Positions 8,901 through 15,748 of a DNA stretch of 16,401 nt are shown piece by piece; within the stretch, counting starts at the first letter, position 1; each line of letters begins with the position of its first letter. The position numbers and the translations under genes were made by a program. The DNA is taken from the NCBI GenBank assembly GCA_001275005.1, contig JWZX01001581.1, forward strand, positions 1 to 16,401, written 5' to 3'. The DNA comes from Chrysochromulina tobinii. Lineage: Eukaryota > Haptophyta > Prymnesiales > Chrysochromulinaceae. The notes under the pieces were generated by a model. The model ran no database searches and was not told where the DNA came from. It saw only the letters and a program-made list of their open reading frames with translations.

Positions 8901-11900
8901 AGGTCATCAGAAATCATCAAAGGGCATCATCAGGGCATCATCAGGGCATCATCAGAGGTCATCAGAGCTCTCACCTTGCCGGTGCCCACCGCCCACCCGT
9001 CTGGCGCCAGCACCTCGTCGGCGACCATCATCGCAAGGATGGTCACGCAATCGCGACGCTCCCCTGCCGGCGGAGTCGCCACCTGTGGGGAAGTGGAGCG
9101 GGGCGTCGTGGTGAGCACATGCATGCGGAGGGGCACGCTCCCCTTGCCGGTGGAGTCGCCACCTTGAGATGTTCCAAGTATGCGGGCGTGCAGACGGCGT
9201 CTGGGGCCTCTCGCCCCTTGATCAAGTAAGCGTAGCGCGCGGTGAAGCGCTCGAAGGTGTAGCGATGCGCGAAGCCTTGCTTGCGTGCGCGGACGACGCT
9301 CACCATACCTGGGGGGAGAGCGATGCGCCGTGGTGAGCGCTTGCATGCGTGGCGCCGTGGTGAGCGCTTGCATGCGTGCGCGGACGACGCTCTTCATCTC
9401 GAGGTAATGGAAGTCCATGATGAGGAAGGCAATCAGCATGCAATCAGCCTGCAATCAGCAGGCAGTCTCCATGCAATCTCCATGCAATCTCCATGCAATC
9501 TCCATACCCATCTCGAGCAGCTGGCGCATCACGTTGGCGCCATCGAGCTTGTCGGCCACCTGATGAGGGAGGCAATCCGGAGGTCCTCAGACGCAATCAA
9601 GAGGCAATCAGAGCTCATCAGCGGCTCGTGAGCTCGTCGGGCACCCAATTAGGTCATCAGACGCAATCAAGAGGCAATCAGTGCTCATCAGCGGCTCGTG
9701 AGCTCGTCGGCCACCCAATTAGGTCATCAGACGCAATCAAGAGGCAATCAGTGCTCACCAGTTCCTTATTTGGCTTGACACATCGCACAAAGTGCGGTGT
9801 GGTGTCCTTGAGCATGTGGACGAGGGCATCGAGGGAGCTGACGAATTCCGAAGCGAGCGTCGACGTGCGACGGCCGCCGCCGCGACCGGCGCCGTGTTGG
9901 GCGCCCACCAGAGCGCGAGCGCCGTCCCACCGAGCTCGAGCGCCGTCTCGAGCGCCATCGGCCCCGCCGCGCGCCGAGAGTTGGGGCGCGTCGGCAGCCG
10001 CCGCGGCGCCGTGTCGGGCGCCGCCCGGTGTGAAGAGCTCGCGGAGTAACGGCATTCGGCTGGAGCTGACGAGCTGCACGAGCTCGCCTGATGAGGGAGG
10101 CCATCAGAGAGTCATCAGAGGGTCATCAGAGGGTCATCAGAGGCCATCAGAGGGTCATCAGAGGGTCATCAGAGGCCATCAGAGGGTCTATCAGAGGGTC
10201 ATCAGAGGCCATCAGAGGGTCATCAGAGGGTCATCAGAGGCCATCAGAGGGTCAATCAGAGGGTCATCAGAGCTCGCCTGGGAGCTGATCTCGGTTGATG
10301 AGGGAAGTCATCAGAGGGTCATCAGAGGCCATCAGAGGGTCATCAGAGCTCGCCTGGGAGCTGATCTCGGTTCTTCTCGACGAACCCCGTGATGAGGTAG
10401 CTCACGGGCCCAGCATAGTGGGCGACGACGAAGCCGTCGCCCTGCTTCATGGCCTTAAACTCGGAGTGGCCCCGATGCTGCTGCGTCAGCTTCTGAAGCA
10501 GCTGGGCATCCGACGCGTTCGGCACGAGCACCTGATGAACGGGGCAATCAGCATGCAATCAGGGAGGCCATCAGCGGCCCATCCGGAGGGACGAGCACCT
10601 GAGCGAGAACACGCCCTTGGGCTTAGGCGTAAACAAAGGGTTAGGGTTAGGGTTCTGGTTTTGATTAGCACCTCCTCGTTCATGAGCGAGAACACGCCCG
10701 TGGGCTTCGAGGTCATCAGCGTCATCACGGCCGAGTTGTCGGCGAAGGTGAGTCGAGGGCAGGCGACGCCCTCGGCCTCGCATTCGGCCGCCTCGAGCCG
10801 GAAAATGTACCTGCATGCAATCAGGGAGGCAGTCCGAATGCCATCAGAATGTAATCAGGGAGGCAGTCCGACGCAATCAGACGCACTCATTGAAGTGAGC
10901 TTGAAGTCTTTCGTTGGCGAAGTTGATGAGCAGTTGCTCGAGTGAGTTCTTCTTAAAGGACTCGAACCCGAAGATGTCGAGCATGCCGATGGTGCGCTTC
11001 GCGTCGGCCGTGCCTAATTAGGGGAAGAGTCCATCGTTGCATTGATGAGGGAGGCAATCAGCATGCAACCAAAGCGTCGCGGCGTACCCGCATCGGAGTC
11101 CATCGTAGCATTGATGCGCCCGATGATCCACAAGAAGAGTTGGCCATACAGCGCGCGTGCGAGCGCGTCGCGCGTCGCCGTCGCCTTGGCGGGCGGCTGC
11201 GGCACCTGCACCGTATTAGGAAGAGCAGGCATCGATATACATCTATGTTAGGAAGGCCACTGTCGCCTTCCAAATCAGGGAGTCGTGTCATTCCAAAGAA
11301 GGGAAGTTGCGGTACCTGCACGACGGTGAACTTGCATGCAAGGCAGGTCATCAGTGGCAATCAGTGGTACCTGCACGACGGGGAACTTGCCGACGCTCTT
11401 GACCGTCATCGCCTCTTCGAAGGCGGTGGCGTCGAGTCCGAGCAGCTCGGCAGCGTCGTCGAGGCGGGGCTTTGCAGCGCCGCTCACCTGATGAGGGAGG
11501 CAATCAGCATGCAATCATCGAGGAGCTCGGCAGCGTCGGGCTTTGCAATCCGCATGCAATCAGCATGCAGCGCTGCTTACGGCGCTGCCGTCATCCTGCT
11601 GAGGGAGGCAATCAGCATGCAATCAGCATTCAGCTCTGCTCACGGTGCTGCCGTCGTCCTGCTGAGGGAGGCAATCAGCATGCAATCCGCATGCAGCGCT
11701 GCTCACGGCGCTGCCGTCGTCCTGCTGAGCGAGCTTCATGGCCTCGAAGGTCAGGTTGCCGATGTGCAGTACCTGTGGGGAAAGGGCGCCGTGGTGAGCA
11801 CATGCATGCTGAGCGAGCTTCATGGCCTCGAAGGTCAGGTTGCCGATGTGCAGTACCTGTGGGGATAGGGCGCCGTGGTGAGCACATGCATGCATGCGGT

Positions 11901-13756
11901 CAGGTCGCCGATGTGCAGTACCGCAGCGAGCACGGACTGCAGCGCGAGCTGGCCCTCGTCATCGATCGCGAACACGTCCATCGCCTTGCACGAGGCCGCC
12001 CACCACTCCACGTCGTCGACCCCGGATACCTGTGGGGAAGTGGGAGGGGCGTCGTGATGAGCACTTGCATGCACGAGGCCGCCCACCACTCCACGTCGTC
12101 GACCCCGGATACCTGTGGGGAAGTGGGCGGGGCGTCGTGATGAGCACTTGCATGCACGAGGCCGAGGGCTGCCGAGTCGCCGAGGTAATGGAAGTCCGTG
12201 ATGAGGGAGGCAATCAGCATGCAATCAGAAGGGACCTTGAGGGCTGCCGAGTCGCCGAGGTGATGGAAGTCCGTGATGAGGGAGGCAATCAGCATGCAAT
12301 CAGAAGGGACCTTGAGGGCTGCCGAGTCGCCGAGGTAATGGAAGTCCGCCGCTGGCAGCAGCTTGAGCTTCGTCGACTGTTCGCGGCTGCAGCCGCGGCA
12401 CAGCTGGTAGAGGACGTGGTACGTGCGCTCATCCTGCGACAGGCAATTAGAGGCAATTAGAGGCAATTAGAGGCAATTAGAGGCAATTAGAGGCAATTAG
12501 GGGCAATTAGGGGCAATCAGAGGACGTGGTACGTGCGCTCATCCTGTGACAAGACCGCAGTGGGGCCAGGCAAGACATGCCGATCGAGCGTCGGGGTGAG
12601 CACTTGCATGCTGGGCGACCGGACGAGAGTGGGGCTGCTGCCAAGCGTCGTGATGAGCACTTGCATGCTGGGCAGGGTGGCTGTGCGTACCATGCCGTGC
12701 TCCGTCACGCGCGACTTTTCGAGCAGGTACGAGGTGACGCGGGAGGCGGTGATGAAACCGCTCGCATCGAATTGCACCTCGACCCACTTGCCAAATCGGG
12801 ACGAGTTGCCGTTACGTACCGTCTTGGCGTTTCCGATCGCTTCGAGGAGAGGGTTGGCCTGAACGATGCACTCCTCCACGTACCTGATGAGGGAGGCAAT
12901 CAGCATGCACTCATCGAGGAGAGGGTTGGCCTGATGAGGGAGGCAATCAGCATGCACTCAGATGCACGCCTCCATGCGTACTTGGCACGCGCCGGATCGG
13001 TGGCGATCGCTGATGAGGGAGGCAATCAGCATGCATTCAGATGCACGCCTCCACGCGTACTTGGCACGCGCCGGATCGGTGGCGATCGCCTCGTTCGAAC
13101 GAGCGACCAAATACTGTGGGGAGAGGAGAGGGCGTCGTGATGAGCACTTGCATGCAGCGCAGAGCGGACGCGCGCGCGACCAGATGAGAGACAGAGAGAC
13201 GCGCCTGGAGGCACGCCTTCACGGCCTCGGTCTTGCCGGCGCCGCTCTCGCCGGAGATGAGGATCGACTGCTGCCTCTGCTCGACCAGGATGCCGCGGAA
13301 GGCGGCCTCCGCGAGCGCGTACACGTGCGGCTCGAGGTCCTGCAGCGCCTTGGCGTCGGCGTCCTTGCACTGCGCCATGCGCTCGGGCGTGTAAATGGAG
13401 AGGCGCTTGAATGGGTTGACCGAGATGAGGATGGAGCCGGCGCGTGTGTAGATGTCGTCGCGGGCGTAGCGCACGCGTAGGTTGTGAAGAAGTGTGGCCT
13501 CAGAGAGCTTGGCAAACTTCACCATGTCAGGGGCGCCTTCGAGCGCCAGGACGTCGCACTCCTGGATCCGCGACACCTCTTCCTGTCTAAGCACACGCAC
13601 CGAGGAGCCACCCCGCGCAGACGCTGCCGTCTGATGTGCCCGGATGGTGGCCGCCTCGCCAAAGCCCGTGCAGCTGTCGACCGTCATGGCCTCCCATCCA
13701 TTCGCGTCGGAGGGCACGAAGATGGTTGTTCCGGGCGCATACTGTACCTCCGCCAT
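2912..13756 (-). CDS. Unconventional myosin heavy chain: motor, helical repeats, PH, RanBP2 zinc finger, ankyrin, WWE, ankyrin; 34 exons
   Basis: Predicted exons in ascending order: 2912-3075, 3264-3530, 3710-3938, 4128-4280, 4360-4399, 4555-4823, 4961-5052, 5194-5386, 5472-5544, 5629-5845, 6032-6096, 6243-6388, 6485-6607, 6817-7260, 7424-7640, 7830-7895, 8179-8409, 8545-8601, 8677-8820, 8975-9082, 9163-9308, 9508-9559, 9759-10087, 10354-10531, 10672-10810, 10887-11013, 11088-11205, 11371-11487, 11707-11772, 11922-12029, 12311-12433, 12691-12883, 13061-13113, 13205-13756. I placed splice sites by myosin family continuity and GT/GC-AG rules. Phases agree at all junctions except for one extra base inside exon 20 (about 7475-7540), which is an assembly error or a frameshift. 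The ATG at 13756 opens MAEVQYAPG; the stop is TGA at 2912-2914. The product is about 1865 aa. Myosins convert ATP hydrolysis into movement on actin; the tail suggests membrane binding and protein or poly-ADP-ribose binding. Least certain are the 5' splice site of intron 21 and which tandem copy is used in introns 2-6, 18, 24, 27 and 29. Confidence 0.85.
3076..3263 (-). repeat. Intron 33: about five 22-bp units plus family B units
   Basis: The unit CTCAGGCTAATGAGGAGGAGCA (22 bp; read as CTCAGGCTAATGAG and GAGGAGCA) repeats about five times on the plus strand at about 3150-3260. A copy of the exon 34 boundary, CTCGAGGCAGGTGCGCC, occurs inside the intron as well as at the used acceptor. Confidence 0.75.
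3939..4127 (-). other. Intron 31: duplicated acceptor
   Basis: Two acceptors, each CACAG|GAACGGTGGTTCACAC, lie about 46 bp apart; the second keeps the ankyrin unit uninterrupted. A 64-bp block at 4071-4134, including the last bases of exon 31, is also found in intron 32 at 3641-3704. Confidence 0.65.
4650..4703 (-). other. Polyproline run of 18 residues
   Basis: Eighteen consecutive Pro codons in exon 29, using CCA, CCG and CCT, are followed by YDEGD. Such runs bind profilin, SH3 or WW partners. The run sits between the zinc finger region and the first ankyrin-like helices. Confidence 0.85.
5053..5193 (-). repeat. Intron 27: duplicated family A block with GGTGCGCCTCCGATTG
   Basis: Two near-identical blocks of about 66 bp hold the exon-like CTCCGATTGAGATTGTACGC and the family A core. 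A diverged version (GGTGCACCACCGAGTGAGG) opens exon 28, which continues the frame as [13 protein letters not shown]. Confidence 0.6.
5387..5471 (-). other. Intron 26: acceptor supplied by a copy of the upstream exon end
   Basis: The exon 26 end (CTCTTGGACGGCGAGATGCTCCAG in total, quoted as CTCTTGGACGG and GAGATGCTCCAG) is repeated at the 3' end of the intron, so the same CAG serves as exon end in one copy and acceptor in the other. Family B units fill the centre. Confidence 0.75.
5537..5693 (-). other. RanBP2-type zinc finger (exons 25-26)
   Basis: The segment [18 protein letters not shown] plus HQCETP fits W-x-C-x2-C-T-x3-N-x6-C-x2-C, with cysteines at about residues 1357, 1360, 1371 and 1374. 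Intron 25 interrupts it immediately before the last cysteine codon. Members of this family bind ubiquitin or single-stranded RNA. Confidence 0.8.
5545..5628 (-). other. Intron 25: family A element with a clear long exon duplication
   Basis: The intron begins GTGCGAGACGCCGCG and carries about 36 bases identical to the start of exon 26, then CTCCGCATGCAAGTGCTCACC and CACTTCCCCACAG. Removing it restores the zinc finger HQCETP exactly; retaining the copy would duplicate it. Confidence 0.85.
5775..6607 (-). other. PH-like domain (exons 22-25)
   Basis: Residues about 1190-1320 match a pleckstrin-homology fold. An opening basic strand ([13 protein letters not shown]) and VTWDED are followed by the [13 protein letters not shown] strand, then [14 protein letters not shown] and a C-terminal helix with the expected tryptophan ([12 protein letters not shown]). 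PH domains commonly bind phosphoinositides, so membrane targeting is plausible. The domain spans four exons. Confidence 0.65.
5846..6031 (-). repeat. Intron 24: two exon-24-end copies, then a family A block
   Basis: The end of exon 24 (GACTTTGG...CCAGAGGACTC) occurs twice more inside the intron, each after TTCCTCATCTTG, which lacks an AG. A copy of the exon 25 start (GTGATGAGAACCAGACGG) precedes the family A core, and the acceptor is CACAG|GTGATGAGAACC. Confidence 0.7.
6608..6816 (-). other. Intron 21: duplicated PLSER coding segment and family A element shared with 2666-2714
   Basis: The intron contains a second copy of the CCGCTCTCGGAACGG segment, a tandem of AAGACACGTGTTTCGTC, and a copy of the exon 22 start whose expected donor reads GGGGACC rather than GTGACC. 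A 49-bp family A segment is identical to the intergenic copy. The donor could be ATCAAG|GTGATT (used here), AAG|GCAAGA at the tandem, or CGG|GTGCAG. Confidence 0.5.
6817..7260 (-). other. Exon 21: coiled-coil/alanine-rich segment and SDAD repeats
   Basis: A heptad-like helix ([15 protein letters not shown]) runs into a long Ala-rich stretch and then five copies of a (T/P)SDAD motif at about 6911-6990, encoded by 15-bp repeats. This is probably a flexible acidic linker. The exon end is uncertain because the PLSER motif region is duplicated in the following intron. Confidence 0.6.
7641..7829 (-). repeat. Intron 19: GAGTGCCACT / TGATTGCCAC minisatellite
   Basis: The 189 bp are almost entirely 10-bp units, organised into a higher-order block of about 54 bp that includes CTGATTATCGCCATTCAG and recurs about three times. 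No family A core is present. Confidence 0.8.
7896..8178 (-). repeat. Intron 18: three tandem family A blocks plus a 10-bp array
   Basis: Three blocks of about 60 bp each carry TCCATACGGGCGATC and the family A core. The middle block has GTGCCCACC where the others have GTGCTCACC. Upstream is a run of TCGGATGACC units. The donor GCG|GTGCGT and the acceptor CACAG|GTGCGTGCC share their first bases. Confidence 0.75.
8410..8544 (-). other. Intron 17: acceptor made from a copy of the exon end, then a second element
   Basis: The exon 17 end CTCCTTTCATTACTCCAG recurs inside the intron as CTCCTTTCATCACTCCAG, directly followed by GCACGTGCC, the exon 18 start. A family A block then separates this from the real exon 18, which again begins GCACGTGCC. 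Two insertion steps appear superimposed. Confidence 0.65.
9083..9162 (-). other. Intron 14: minimal family A intron
   Basis: This is a clean example of 80 bp. It opens with GTGGCGACTCCACCGGCA, a near-copy of the exon 15 start GTGGCGACTCCGCCGGCA, followed by the family A core and CACTTCCCCACAG. Confidence 0.85.
9309..9507 (-). other. Intron 13: mosaic of both families plus a fragment matching exon/intron 4
   Basis: Plus-strand 9399-9446 matches 12180-12228 of intron 4 with a few mismatches. The shared block includes GGACTTCCATTACCTCG (minus strand), which is coding sequence of exon 4. The intron also has repeated ATGGAGATTGC units, a copy of the exon 14 segment GAGCGTCGTCCGCGCACGC and two family A cores. 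It opens and closes at GTATGG. Confidence 0.75.
9560..9758 (-). repeat. Intron 12: tandem copies of an exon-13-like start
   Basis: Sequences resembling the exon 13 opening (GTGGCCGACGAGCTCACG against GTGGCCGACAAGCTCGAT) occur twice in a unit of about 72 bp with family B units. The acceptor is CATCAG|GTGGCCGAC. Confidence 0.6.
10088..10353 (-). repeat. Intron 11 (GC-AG): long TCTGATGACC array
   Basis: The donor is CCCAG|GCGAGCTC and the acceptor CATCAG|GCGAGCTC, so the intron opens with the next exon's first bases and uses a GC donor. Most of its 266 bp is an array of 10-bp units TCTGATGACC and TCTGATGGCC, plus an internal copy of the exon 11 end. Confidence 0.75.
10532..10671 (-). other. Intron 10 with a telomere-like tract
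   Basis: Plus-strand 10638-10654 reads GGGTTAGGGTTAGGGTT, nearly three TTAGGG units. Beside it is a diverged copy of the exon 10 end (AAGGGCGTGTTCTCGCTCAG) and of the exon 11 start. Family B units complete the intron. Confidence 0.75.
11488..11706 (-). repeat. Intron 6: triplicated exon-6-end copies with family B ends
   Basis: The end of exon 6 with its donor (GCC|GTGAGC or GCC|GTAAGC) occurs three times, separated by units ending CTCCCTCAGCAG. The acceptor CATCAG|GTGAGCGGCG repeats the donor sequence. Confidence 0.65.
11773..11921 (-). other. Intron 5: duplicated family A block with internal AG|GT site
   Basis: GTACTGCACATCGG begins the intron, an internal copy (after an AG at 11857) and exon 6, each time preceded by CCCCACAG in the latter two. 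The internal junction can act as acceptor and donor, so recursive removal is possible. Confidence 0.7.
12030..12310 (-). repeat. Intron 4: two exon-4-end copies and two family A blocks in tandem
   Basis: Two copies of the exon 4 end follow family B units whose last bases are CATCACG instead of CATCAG, so they lack an acceptor AG. Next, a block of about 90 bp holding the start of exon 5 plus the family A element is duplicated, with AG|GTATCC at both acceptors. The final acceptor at 12030 keeps frame. Confidence 0.7.
12434..12690 (-). other. Intron 3 with an internal exon-4 copy and TCTAATTGCC array
   Basis: A 25-bp copy of exon 4's start (12519-12543), preceded by its own acceptor CACAG, lies inside the intron. 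It is followed by about eight TAATTGCC-type units before the acceptor actually needed for frame (CGCAG at 12434). Two family A cores occur near the 5' end. Confidence 0.6.
12884..13060 (-). other. Intron 2 with a tandem copy of exon 2's end (family B)
   Basis: The boundaries are GCCAA|GTACGCG and CATCAG|GTACGTGG. The last part of exon 2 and its 5' splice site are repeated downstream with the family B ending, and a third block carries a piece of exon 3 (GCCAACCCTCTCCTCGA). Several splice-site copies are therefore possible. Confidence 0.65.
13114..13204 (-). other. Intron 1 (GC-AG, family A)
   Basis: The 5' splice site is CTCCAG|GCGCGT directly after the P-loop exon and the 3' end is CCCCACAG|TATTTGG. 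The intron contains a decayed copy of the next exon's start (CATCTGGTCGCGCG against TATTTGGTCGCTCG) followed by the family A core. Length is 91 bp. Confidence 0.7.
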
Positions 13757-14014
13757 CACCGTTCCGTGAGAAGTGAGAGCCGGGGAAGCGCGTGGCCGTC
13801 GCTGCTAGCGGGCACCACCAGCTTTAGCGAGCGAGGTGGCCTCTTCGCGTGCTCTCAAGTCCAGAAAGCGAGCGCGATATTGCTCAAACTCCGAGCGCAC
13901 TCAAACTCCGAGTGAGCGGGGTGACATGCGCCCCTGCTCCGTTGCCAGCATTTCTTTGTTTCAAATGTCTAATTAGGCGATTTGCTTCGCCCAATGCCTG
14001 AAAAGGGTCCTGCA
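13757..14014. promoter_or_regulatory. Divergent intergenic region between myosin and an LRR gene
   Basis: The 258 bp separate the start codons of two oppositely oriented genes and must hold both promoters or 5' UTRs. The stretch CAAACTCCGAG occurs twice near 13885-13915. A T-rich patch (TTTCTTTGTTTCAAATG) lies near 13950. I see no TATA box. Neither family A nor family B element is present, in contrast to the introns next door. Confidence 0.45.
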
Positions 14015-15748
14015 ATGAAGCGTCATCGGGATGGCGTCGGCGGCGGCGGTGGCGGCAGCGGCGGCGCCGACGGCGATGTGAGGGTGCGAAGCGCCGAGGG
14101 CGAGGTGGTCGCGTGGTCCCGTTCGGCCGCGGCGCGATCGGCCGCGCTCGCCAACTGGGTGAGCGACACGGGCGGCGCCGAGGGGGCGTTCGCCACTCTG
14201 GTGCCTGCGGCTGCGCTCCGCACGCTCTCGCGTGTCGCCGAGGGCGGTGCGGAGGAGGGTGGGGTGCTGGAGGGATGCTCGCTCACACACCTCGCGCAGC
14301 TGTTGCATGGCGCGCACTTTCTCGACGTGGACGTTGAGCTTCTCCGCCTCCTCTCGCGCACCCTGTGCACCGGCCACCTCGCCGGCAAGAGTGGCCCGGA
14401 GCTCGGGCGGCTGCTGGGTGTCGTGAGCGACTTCCCCACCGAGGCGGAGCGGCAGGCGGCGACGGAGGAGCCGCTCTACACGCAAGACGCTCAGCACGAC
14501 GCCACTGCACCGCGAGCGGCTGACGCGCCCACACCGCCAGCGCCCGTGTGCTGGCTCTCGACGCAGCTCGTCAACGAGGACGCCCTCGAGGACGCCCTCG
14601 CGGACGCCGACGTGCCGACGCTGCGCGCGCTCAAGGGCGTGAGCCTCGCGTGGCGCGCGCGGGCGCGGCGCGTCCTGTGCGCGCGGCTGTGCGCACGCGT
14701 CGGCCTGCCGCTCACGAGCAACCTCGTCGAGGTGACCGAGCTCGACCTGTCGGACAGCCGCGCCGCCGGTCGCCTCATCACAGACGCGGCCGACGCGTCA
14801 CGCTGGCTGCCCAGCCTGGCAAAGGTGACCGGGCTGGGCTGCTTCGAGGTGGACGTGGCCGCGCTGAGGCGCGTGGCGTCTTCGGGTGAAGAAACGTACC
14901 AGATGGCGGGGGTGCGCGCGTTTATCCGCGGCGAGGGCGAGGCGCCGATGGAGGTGCTGCTCGCCGCGTGCGTGCTTCGCGATGGTGAGGCGCACGTGCC
15001 GGCGAACGCGTTCCGCGGCGACACGTCGATGACGTCGATCGCGCTGCCCGCCGGCCTCACAAGCATCGGCCGTTTCGCCTTCTGGGGCTGCTCCTCGTTG
15101 ACGTCGATCGCGCTGCCCGCCGGCCTCACAAGCATCGGCCGTTTCGCCTTCTCTGGCTGCTCCTCGTTGACGTCGATCGCGCTGCCTGCCGGCCTCACTA
15201 GCCTCGGTGAGTGTGCCTTCGGTGGCTGCTCCTCGTTGACGTCGATCGAGCTGCCCGCCGGCCTCACGAGCATCGGTAAGGCCATCTTCTCAGGCTGCTC
15301 CTCATTGACGTCAATCGAGCTGCCCGCCGGCCTCACGAGCCTCGGTGGTTACGCCTTCTCTGGCTGCTCCTCGTTGACGTTGATCGCGCTGCCCGCCGGC
15401 CTCACAAGCCTCGGTGGTTACGCCTTCTGGGGCTGCTCCTCGATGACGTCGATCGAGCTGCCTGCCAGCCTCACGAGCATCGGTGAGTACGCCTTCTGTG
15501 AGTGCTCCTCGATGACGTCGATCACGCTGCCGGCCGGCCTCACAAGCATTAGTGAGCACGCCTTCTATGAGTGCTCCTTGTTGACGTCGATCGCGCTACC
15601 CGCCAGCCTCACGAGCATCGGTGAGGGCGCCTTCCGTGGCTGCTCCTCGATGACGTCGATTGAGCTGCCCGCCGGCTTCGATGAAATCATTCTCAGGTTC
15701 GCCGGAGTACCTCCCAGCGCCATCCTTCGATTTGGATATTTGCCTTAG
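14015..15748 (+). CDS. Skp1/POZ-like + F-box-like + LRR_5 repeat protein, 577 aa
   Basis: This is the paralogue of the minus-strand gene at 4-2019, in the opposite orientation. I chose ATG 14015 (MKRHRDG) because it aligns with the other two paralogues; an in-frame ATG at 13994 would add seven residues. The Skp1-like part (VRVRSAEGEVVAW to DFPTEAERQAATEEPL), the F-box-like part and the tail FDEIILRFAGVPPSAILRF are nearly identical to the first gene, but there are only 10 LRR units. The N-terminal linker is poly-Gly instead of Gly/Asp. The stop is TAG at 15746-15748. It is head-to-head with the myosin gene. Function is probably substrate recognition in a ubiquitin ligase, inferred only from the domains. 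Confidence 0.82.
   Translation: MKRHRDGVGGGGGGSGGADGDVRVRSAEGEVVAWSRSAAARSAALANWVSDTGGAEGAFATLVPAAALRTLSRVAEGGAEEGGVLEGCSLTHLAQLLHGAHFLDVDVELLRLLSRTLCTGHLAGKSGPELGRLLGVVSDFPTEAERQAATEEPLYTQDAQHDATAPRAADAPTPPAPVCWLSTQLVNEDALEDALADADVPTLRALKGVSLAWRARARRVLCARLCARVGLPLTSNLVEVTELDLSDSRAAGRLITDAADASRWLPSLAKVTGLGCFEVDVAALRRVASSGEETYQMAGVRAFIRGEGEAPMEVLLAACVLRDGEAHVPANAFRGDTSMTSIALPAGLTSIGRFAFWGCSSLTSIALPAGLTSIGRFAFSGCSSLTSIALPAGLTSLGECAFGGCSSLTSIELPAGLTSIGKAIFSGCSSLTSIELPAGLTSLGGYAFSGCSSLTLIALPAGLTSLGGYAFWGCSSMTSIELPASLTSIGEYAFCECSSMTSITLPAGLTSISEHAFYECSLLTSIALPASLTSIGEGAFRGCSSMTSIELPAGFDEIILRFAGVPPSAILRFGYLP
15008..15679 (+). repeat. 10 tandem 69-bp units encoding LRR_5 repeats
   Basis: These are the same 23-codon unit as in the inverted paralogue. 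Two adjacent units near 15040-15170 are almost identical at the DNA level (both ending ATCGGCCGTTTCGCCTTC), which points to recent duplication inside the array. Confidence 0.9.

Larger units (their letters stand above)
8821..13756 (-). other. Myosin motor domain (exons 1-15)
   Basis: Motifs appear in family order: P-loop [10 protein letters not shown] (residues about 169-178), switch I NSSRFGK (about 228-234), switch II DIFGFE (about 456-461), the [11 protein letters not shown] segment near 701, and the converter end [11 protein letters not shown] (about 797-807). All nucleotide-site motifs are intact, so the motor looks catalytically competent. The loop 2 region in exon 12 (9759-10087) is long and rich in Ala, Gly and Arg. 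No canonical IQ motif (IQxxxRGxxxR) follows the converter, so light-chain binding is doubtful or degenerate. Confidence 0.88.

Noticed and set aside
10638-10654. Chromosome end
   Set aside because: Coding exons continue on both sides, so this is an internal tract and not a telomere.
2912-13756. Autonomous transposon encoding its own mobility enzyme
   Set aside because: The repeats are short and non-coding; no transposase, reverse transcriptase or endonuclease frame is visible anywhere in the window, so any enzyme must act from elsewhere.
13982-14014. Longer N-terminus for the plus-strand LRR gene
   Set aside because: The extension needs a TTG start or the ATG at 13994, and its sequence is not shared by the other two paralogues, which both begin at the MKR motif.
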